Positions 31,535 through 36,894 of a DNA stretch of 36,894 nucleotides are shown piece by piece. Under the pieces are notes generated by a model. That model saw only the letters and a program-made list of their open reading frames with translations. It was not told the DNA's origin and made no database searches. Numbering within the stretch: the first letter of the stretch is position 1; each line of letters starts with the position of its first letter. The position numbers were made by a program, and so were the translations under genes. The DNA lies in NCBI GenBank assembly GCA_029211085.1, contig JARGFW010000023.1:1-36894 (forward strand). Reading direction: 5' to 3'. This DNA comes from Deferrisomatales bacterium. GTDB lineage: Bacteria; Desulfobacterota; Deferrisomatia; Deferrisomatales; JARGFW01.

Positions 31535-33568
31535 TCAGCACCCCGCGCTCTTCTTCTTGGGCGTTTCCGGTGTGGCCGGCGGAGCGGGCGAGGGAGTGGC
31601 CGGGCCGACGCCGGGAGCCGGTGGCGGGGGAGAGCCGGCCCGGGGGGAACCGGCCGGGGGCATCGGCGCGCTCGATTCGTTCCAGTACGCATCCAGCCCG
31701 CCGAACAGCACCTTGATGGTCCGGGGGGTCTTCTGGGCGAGGATCCCGCCCACCGCCATGGCCAGGGAACCGTCCCGGTCCACGATGACCAGCGGGGCCG
31801 CTCCGTTGAGGTACGACGGGTTGGCGATCACGTCGGCGATGTCCGCGTTCATCGAGCCGGGGAGGTTGAAGTCGGCGAACTGCGCCGGGGGCCGCACGTC
31901 CACGACCTCGAAGGTTCCGGGCAGGTCCATGAGCATACGCTTGAGATCCGCGGAGGAGATGCGGTCGGGCAGCCGAATGGCCCGGGCAGGCGCGGCGGCC
32001 GCTGCGTGTCCGGCCCCGGTGGCGCTCAGGGTCGGCAGACCGGCGGCGATCCACGCCTCCCCGCCGCCTTCCAGGTTGAGCACGTCCTTGAAGCCCAGCT
32101 TGCGCAGGACCGAGGCGCCCATGCTGGAACGGTAGGCGGAGTTGCACACGGCGAGCACCGGCATGTCTTTGGAGAGCCGCCGGCTGTCGATGAACAGCCG
32201 GTTCAGGGGGATGTTGAGCACATTGCCGATGCGCAACCCCATCCACTCGCTGGGCAGGCGAACGTCCACGATGACCGGTGCGGTTCCGGCCTGCATCTGC
32301 TGGTAGAGTTGCCGGGGGGCCACGAGCTTGAGGGAGCCCACGGGCAACCCGGCCTGTTTCCAGGCGTCCAGACCGCCCTGCAGGGACCCGGCGGGAGAGT
32401 CGTACCCGACCCGTTTCAGGCGGAAGGCTGCCTCGCGGACCTCGTCGTCGGAGCCCACTAGGACGAACGGATCACCCCAGGGGATCATGATGCCGGTCCA
32501 GGTCTCGAACCGTCCCCGGATGCCGATGTTGATGGCGTTCTGGGGGTGGGCCGCGGCGAAGGCCTCGGCGTCCCGCACGTCGATCAACCACGCGCCCTGC
32601 CGCCCTCGGGCGAGGACGTCGGCGGCCGGCAGGGCCGTCGGGGCCTTGTCCCACGCCACCAGGGGCGGGCCGTCGTGGTTCAGCTTGGCGTTGTGCTTGA
32701 AGTACTGGGGCGCGTCGGGGAGGCCGTCGATCACCGCCATGACGTAGGCCGCCAGGTCCTTGTGCTGGAGGTAGACGTTGTCCCTGCGCTGCTCGCCGAT
32801 GGTGGAGACGGGCTCGTCGCTGAGATGGGCGCCGCACAGCGATCCCGCCCCGTGGGCCGGGAAGAACCGGGTGTCGTCGGGGAGCTTGGAGAGTTTGTCG
32901 GTCCAGGAACGAAAGCCCATCTCGGCCAGGCTGGCGGCGCTCATGCCTTCGCCCATCAGGTCGGGGCGGCCCACGCTGCCGATGAACAGCGTGTCGCCGG
33001 TGAGGACGAGGGTGGGGTTGGTTCCGGCACCCGGGCCGTACACGTACAGGCAGGTGCCGTCCGGCGTGTGGCCGGGGGTCGTCACGACCACGCCGCGGGC
33101 CTTGCCGAGTACGACGGTGTCCCCGTCCCGGACCGGCTTGTGGGGGTAACCGGCCCCGGTGGCCTCGTTGACGACGATCTCCGCGCCAGTGGCCTTGGCC
33201 AGTTCCCGGTGCCCCGCGACGAAATCGGCGTGGGAGTGGGTCAGGTACACCTTGGTGATCTTCAGGCCCAGTTCCTGGGCGTCTTTCAGATACCGGCTGA
33301 CGTCGCGGGCCGGGTCCACGATCAGGGCTTCCCCGCCGCTGCCGATGAGGTAGGAGTAGTGGGAAAGCACCGCCAGGTTGTATTGGCGGAACACGAAGTC
33401 CGAGCCCTTCTGCTCGGTCTCTTTGACGAGTTGGACGCTGGCGGCCTCATCGCCGTGGGTGGCCGCTTCCGCGTCACCGGGCAGGGGTGTCGACGCCCGG
33501 GCCCCGGTCACCGCCAGGACCCACACGAGTGCCGTCAGACCCAGCCATCTTTCCAGGTTGCCCTTCAT
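31535..33568 (-). CDS. Secreted persulfide-dioxygenase-like metallo-beta-lactamase/rhodanese fusion
   Basis: ATG 33568 has GGAGG eight bases upstream. The 677-residue product opens with a signal peptide (MKGNLERWLGLTALVWVLA, cut after ARA), so it should act outside the cytoplasm. The MBL domain (about 45-300) has THSHADFVAGH near 106, PGHTPDGTC near 165, LTGDTLFIGSVGRPD near 190 and PAHGAGS near 237, the ligand set of ETHE1/CstB-type non-haem iron persulfide dioxygenases. The His after HAD is Phe, but it is not an iron ligand in ETHE1. Three rhodanese domains follow; only the middle one has a cysteine (AVCNSAYRSS). The tail is Pro-rich and ends KKKSAGC, a conserved-looking cysteine end. It likely oxidises persulfides and passes sulfane sulfur to the YeeE pair downstream. 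Confidence 0.88.
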   Translation of the reverse strand: MKGNLERWLGLTALVWVLAVTGARASTPLPGDAEAATHGDEAASVQLVKETEQKGSDFVFRQYNLAVLSHYSYLIGSGGEALIVDPARDVSRYLKDAQELGLKITKVYLTHSHADFVAGHRELAKATGAEIVVNEATGAGYPHKPVRDGDTVVLGKARGVVVTTPGHTPDGTCLYVYGPGAGTNPTLVLTGDTLFIGSVGRPDLMGEGMSAASLAEMGFRSWTDKLSKLPDDTRFFPAHGAGSLCGAHLSDEPVSTIGEQRRDNVYLQHKDLAAYVMAVIDGLPDAPQYFKHNAKLNHDGPPLVAWDKAPTALPAADVLARGRQGAWLIDVRDAEAFAAAHPQNAINIGIRGRFETWTGIMIPWGDPFVLVGSDDEVREAAFRLKRVGYDSPAGSLQGGLDAWKQAGLPVGSLKLVAPRQLYQQMQAGTAPVIVDVRLPSEWMGLRIGNVLNIPLNRLFIDSRRLSKDMPVLAVCNSAYRSSMGASVLRKLGFKDVLNLEGGGEAWIAAGLPTLSATGAGHAAAAAPARAIRLPDRISSADLKRMLMDLPGTFEVVDVRPPAQFADFNLPGSMNADIADVIANPSYLNGAAPLVIVDRDGSLAMAVGGILAQKTPRTIKVLFGGLDAYWNESSAPMPPAGSPRAGSPPPPAPGVGPATPSPAPPATPETPKKKSAGC

Positions 33569-34371
33569 GCTGTTTCCTCCCGTTTGCCAGCCGATGCCGA
33601 ACACCAGTCCGCTTGTCGGGGCACTCGCCCCTCGAGCGCCCCTCGAGCGCCCTTCGCCGGTCCGGAGTCGGGGTGGGGGACGATGGGGTCCTCCAACGGC
33701 GTCCCTCCAAACCGCCAAGGAAGAGGATCGGCCAGGAGAGTGGACCCGTCGGCGCCACCCGTGCCGGTGCGGCGACGACCGCGTGGTGTGTGCGAAAACG
33801 TAACGGGAGGACGCGTACCGTTTCCCGTCCCACGGCCCAAGAGCCACCAAGGGACTCCCTTCGGGAGAGCCCCGGTTCCGCTTCCCCGTTTCTACCTCCA
33901 GACTTGTGAAATGGCAAGCCACGAAACACGTTTCTAGGAGTGGAACACCGTCCTTGACTCCGGGAGCAACGAGGGATTCAAGAGAAACTGCCGAGCGATT
34001 GAGAGGGGCGGGGTTTGGTGTGTTTGGTTTTCGGGGACGGCGGGAGAGGAGACAGGACGGGTTCGAGTACCTGCTGGCCGAGGAACTGCTAGAGATCCGC
34101 GGCGAGGCGCGGGCCCTGGTTGGAAGGTGCGGGAGGTGGACCCGTCCAGCTGTCCCAGGTGCGAAGGGGGAATGAACGTGGTGCCGCGCCAGGAGAAGAC
34201 AGCCGGGCCGGGCTGGGTCCACGGCCCGCAGACGACGGCGGCCCCGGCTGGAGTGACGACCTACCGCCGACCAGCCCTCGATGTCCGGCCATTCACACCA
34301 GATGACAACTGTGTATCAGCGCCCAAATCTGGCCACGAATCGGCGCCGGACTATTCCGGAATCCTGATGAC
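33569..34371. other. 800-base intergenic region upstream of the sulfur operon
   Basis: I find no gene with a credible start or composition here. It holds a short tandem repeat (11-bp unit CGCCCCTCGAG, two full and one partial copy, 33626-33656) and must contain the operon promoter, which I cannot locate. No sigma-54 consensus was found in it. Confidence 0.4.
34310..34360. mobile_element. Possible diverged IS21-type end
   Basis: TGTGTATCAGCGCCCAAATC, then TGGCCAC and a second GAATCGGCGCC unit, recall the two-unit ends at 25863 and 23971, but the TGACCCACC part is lost. It sits 12 bases after the stop of the gene at 34372. Confidence 0.25.
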
Positions 34372-34794
34372 CTACTCGGGAAACTTGAGGGTGACGGTGT
34401 CGCAGCCCTTTTCCCTCTTGGCCTTTACCCTGAGATCAAGACTCTCGTTTCCCCACCCGAATGCAAGTCGTTGCTTGTCCTTGTCTTTCTCCAGGTCGAC
34501 CATGCTCCGGAGGAACTCGATAGCCTTCTCTCCAACGGGGCCTCCGGGAGACGGCAGAAAGTGTTTGCGGTACTCCGCCAGCACTGAAACCGTACCGTCT
34601 TCGGTGCGGCGAATGCTCACCGACTCGGCGTTGGAGTTCACGCCGTGCAGTATCGCCAGCGCGATCCACTTCAAGGCACCTTCCTCCGGGTTCTGGTCTT
34701 CGGAGACCACGCTCATTTCCCGCAAGTAGTCCGTGCTCTTGTAACAGTTCGCCATCTCCTGGGCTTTGAGGTGCAGGCTCTTGCTGTCTCGCAT
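34372..34794 (-). CDS. Small cytoplasmic protein of unknown function
   Basis: ATG 34794 has GGAGG eight bases upstream; in-frame ATG 34812 lies in front of that site and is rejected. The 140-residue product is helical in its first half (KSLHLKAQEMANCYKSTDYLREM, then GALKWIALAILHGVNSNAESVSI) and ends in strand-like segments (GNESLDLRVKAKREKGCDTVTLKFPE). Two cysteines are not arranged as a metal site. There is no signal peptide or membrane helix. I do not recognise the family. It stands alone: upstream is the UbiD-family gene in the opposite direction, and downstream is the sulfur operon's leader region. Confidence 0.7.
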   Translation of the reverse strand: MRDSKSLHLKAQEMANCYKSTDYLREMSVVSEDQNPEEGALKWIALAILHGVNSNAESVSIRRTEDGTVSVLAEYRKHFLPSPGGPVGEKAIEFLRSMVDLEKDKDKQRLAFGWGNESLDLRVKAKREKGCDTVTLKFPE

Positions 34795-35257
34795 GGTCAA
34801 ACCTCCTGCCAACGGTGAGAAATACGATCACTGTCAGGACCCTAGCACCGGGGTCCGGCGTGTCAATCGATCCGGCGCTGCCGGGGCGCTTGATGGATCG
34901 GGCATGCCGAACGGAACGGCGCGCATGGACTTCCTCGACCGGGGCCAGTCCCGGTCTTCACCGGGCGACGGAACGCGACACCGAATGGCCACCGCCTTGG
35001 GGCGTCGGACAACCCATCGAGCGGTGCTCTCGTGGTTTCACATTCCTGATCGCCTGGGCACTGCAAGAACGCCACTCCTGCGAGGTTTCCCGGAATTTCC
35101 CTCCAGCCCCCCCTGACGGCGCAACTGGCGGCATCTGTGAGGACGCAGCCGCAAGGTCTGGTTTCCATTTTCGATCCGTGAAATCCTGCCACGCAGACAG
35201 CCCGATCGAGGCCCTTGTCGGATGCTCTTGGTTCCGTTCCATTCCATGGAGGAAGAG
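34795..35257. other. Intergenic region between divergent genes
   Basis: About 460 bases between the small minus-strand gene and the UbiD-family gene, expected to hold both promoters. I see no repeat, hairpin with T-run or coding frame that I can defend. Confidence 0.4.
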
Positions 35258-36628
35258 ATGGCGTACGAAGATCTGCGCAGTTTCCTGGATGCCCTCGGCT
35301 CGGATCTGTTGCGGGTAAATCAGGCGTTGGATCCGAAGTTCGAGATGGCGGCGCTGTTGCGCGAGGTGCAGTCGGGCGGCCAGGCCGTGCTGTTCGAGAC
35401 GGTGACGGGGTGTCCCGGTGCGCGGGTCGTCGGCAATATTCTGTCCAGCCGCCGCGCCCTGGCCCTGGCGTTGGGCACGGCCCCGGAAGACCTGGCCCAG
35501 ACCTACCGGCGCAACAAGGCGCGCAGCCTGCCCGCAGTTCTGCTGGGGGGCGCCGCGCCGGCCCAGGAGGTGATACACCGGGGACCGGAAGACCTACTGT
35601 CGATCCTGCCGATCCTCACCCATCACGACAGGGATGTCGCCCCGTACATCACCTGCGGGCTGGTACTGGCCAAGGACCCCGAAACAGGCCGCCGGGCCAT
35701 GGGTATCCACCGCGTCATGTGCCCGCGCGGCAAGCGATTGGGGATCCTGCTGGGGGGCCCGCCCTTCACCCGGCTCCATGGTGCGGCCGAAGCCCAGGGG
35801 CGCCCGTTGGAGATCGCGGTGGCACTCGGTGTGGACCCGGCTACGCTGCTGGCGTCGGTGGTCAAGATCGGCCCCCTCGGCCCGGACAAGTTCGACATCG
35901 CCGGGGCGTTGCGCGGCCTGCCCCTGGAGTTGGTCCGCGCCCGGTCGGTGGATCTGGAGGTTCCCGCCCGGGCGGAGATCATCATCGAAGGGCACGTGCT
36001 TCCGGGCGTACGCGAACCAGAGGGGCCGTTCGGGGAGAACACGGGGTGCTACTTCACCAATAGCAGCCCGGTGGTGGAGGTCACGGCGGTCACCCACCGG
36101 CGCGACTTCATCTACCCCGGCCTGTGCCCGTGGACGGTGGAGGTGGATCACCTTCTGTCCCTGGCGGCGGGCACAGAACTGCTCGGGCAACTGCAGGCGC
36201 AGACCTACGGCGTTCTGGATCTGGAGATGATCGCGGGTACCTGCGCCTTCTCCGCCGTGATCTCCGTCCGGGGCTGCAGACCCACCGAGGTGCGGCGCGT
36301 GATCCTGTTGGCCCTGGCCCTGGACCGGCGGCTGAAATCGGTGACGGTGGTGGACGAGGACGTCGACATCCGCAGTCCCCGGGAAGTGGCCTGGGCCCTG
36401 GCGACCCGCTGCCAGCCGGACCGGGACACCGTGGTTCTGCGCGGCGTGGAGGGGTACGTCATCGACCCTTCCACCCTGGGCGGAGACACAGGTTCGAAGA
36501 TCGGCTTCGACGCCACCCGGGGCCCCGGAGCAGCGTTCGACAAGGTGACCGTTCCCGCGGCGGCGCGGGCCAAAGCCCGGGCGGTGGTGGCCGAACTGGA
36601 GGTCCGGAAGAGGGCCGGGTCGCTCTAG
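35258..36628 (+). CDS. ubiD-like: UbiD family (prenylated-FMN-dependent) decarboxylase
   Basis: ATG 35258 is preceded by GGAGG within seven bases; an in-frame ATG 36 bases earlier has no ribosome site. The 456-residue product starts with the usual DLRSFLDAL helix. Residues near 145-155 read MGIHRVMCPRGKRLG, with the Arg expected at the prenyl-FMN site. EPEGPFGENTGCY near 253-265 holds the two catalytic glutamates (E-x-P/E-GPFGE-xTG), and VDEDVDIRSPREVAWALATR near 370 is the C-terminal signature. These enzymes reversibly decarboxylate aromatic or alpha,beta-unsaturated acids and need prenylated FMN made by UbiX; no ubiX is in the window. The substrate cannot be deduced: ubiquinone precursor, menaquinone precursor or an aromatic-degradation acid are all possible. 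Confidence 0.9.
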   Translation: MAYEDLRSFLDALGSDLLRVNQALDPKFEMAALLREVQSGGQAVLFETVTGCPGARVVGNILSSRRALALALGTAPEDLAQTYRRNKARSLPAVLLGGAAPAQEVIHRGPEDLLSILPILTHHDRDVAPYITCGLVLAKDPETGRRAMGIHRVMCPRGKRLGILLGGPPFTRLHGAAEAQGRPLEIAVALGVDPATLLASVVKIGPLGPDKFDIAGALRGLPLELVRARSVDLEVPARAEIIIEGHVLPGVREPEGPFGENTGCYFTNSSPVVEVTAVTHRRDFIYPGLCPWTVEVDHLLSLAAGTELLGQLQAQTYGVLDLEMIAGTCAFSAVISVRGCRPTEVRRVILLALALDRRLKSVTVVDEDVDIRSPREVAWALATRCQPDRDTVVLRGVEGYVIDPSTLGGDTGSKIGFDATRGPGAAFDKVTVPAAARAKARAVVAELEVRKRAGSL

Positions 36629-36894
36629 GAGGAACGGGAGCCCGAGGGGTATTGCTGAGCGTGGGAGGAAACAGGACCGGGTGAGAAACCGTCCTTTCCG
36701 GACCGACCTGCCCTCCGACAACTGAACCACCGGCTCACGGTCCGCGCCCCGGCCTGTTCCGGTGAATTCAAGGACGCTGCATCGGTTCACAACTCGAGGG
36801 CACTCAATGTCCCGGAGCTAAAGGGCCACACGTTTTTTTAGGTTCATCCGGGGAATGCCGGGGTGAGGTGCGTTGGGAATGACGTAGGAGCGAT

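Noticed and set aside
33626-33656. CRISPR or regulatory iteron array
   Set aside because: Only about 2.8 copies of an 11-bp unit without spacers; no CRISPR repeats or cas genes were seen anywhere in the window.
33569-34222. N-terminal extension of the persulfide-dioxygenase-like gene to 34222
   Set aside because: The extension is Pro/Arg-rich and non-protein-like, whereas ATG 33568 has a perfect ribosome site and opens a signal peptide.

Overview
The window is a GC-rich (about 60-65 % by eye) bacterial chromosome segment, most likely from a proteobacterium-like lineage. The grounds are Shine-Dalgarno-led genes, a sigma-54 promoter with an RtcR-type activator, AbiE, a UbiD-family gene and YeeE/rhodanese sulfur genes. 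I cannot fix the genus.

Positions 1-23705 look like part of an integrated mobile element. The left end has mobile-element-type small genes: a DUF932-like C-terminus, a possible primase C-terminal remnant, a tiny zinc-finger protein and a glycine-zipper membrane protein. The right end is a 55-bp 3' fragment of a tRNA-Leu(CAA) gene without its 5' half (23651-23705), the usual signature of tyrosine-recombinase integration. The intact tRNA and the integrase would lie left of the window.

Inside this element is a ~20-kb cassette (about 2423-22217) bracketed by two direct copies of a 39-bp sequence (35/39 identical). It holds two convergent units. The plus-strand unit encodes a DUF6361-like protein of unknown function and a large phospholipase-D-fold protein. 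The long minus-strand unit reads: excisionase-like HTH, RtcR-like sigma-54 activator with a CARF-type sensor, [sigma-54 promoter], DUF4258 protein, VWA protein (TerY-like), PP2C phosphatase, Ser/Thr kinase with zinc ribbon, SF1 DNA2/UPF1-like helicase, winged-helix protein, coiled-coil McrB-like AAA+ GTPase/ATPase, and DUF2357/McrC-like protein. Most of these genes overlap by 4-23 bp. The VWA/PP2C/kinase set is the TerY-P triad. It is fused here to a helicase plus McrBC-like effector module and placed behind a consensus -24/-12 promoter located directly downstream of its probable activator. I read this as an inducible defence system: a sensor of broken or modified nucleic acid or of a nucleotide signal switches on a phosphorylation-gated nucleic-acid processing complex.

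Right of the att fragment (23706-36894) the region looks chromosomal but contains IS21-like terminal-repeat remnants (23971-24131, 25863-25925, 28757-28916, perhaps 34310-34360). Genes here are a type IV AbiEi/AbiEii toxin-antitoxin pair with a large palindromic operator, an orphan hybrid histidine kinase, and a three-gene sulfur operon (secreted persulfide-dioxygenase-like/rhodanese protein, YeeE/YedE half-transporter, YeeE-rhodanese fusion). These are followed by a small unknown protein and a UbiD-family decarboxylase.
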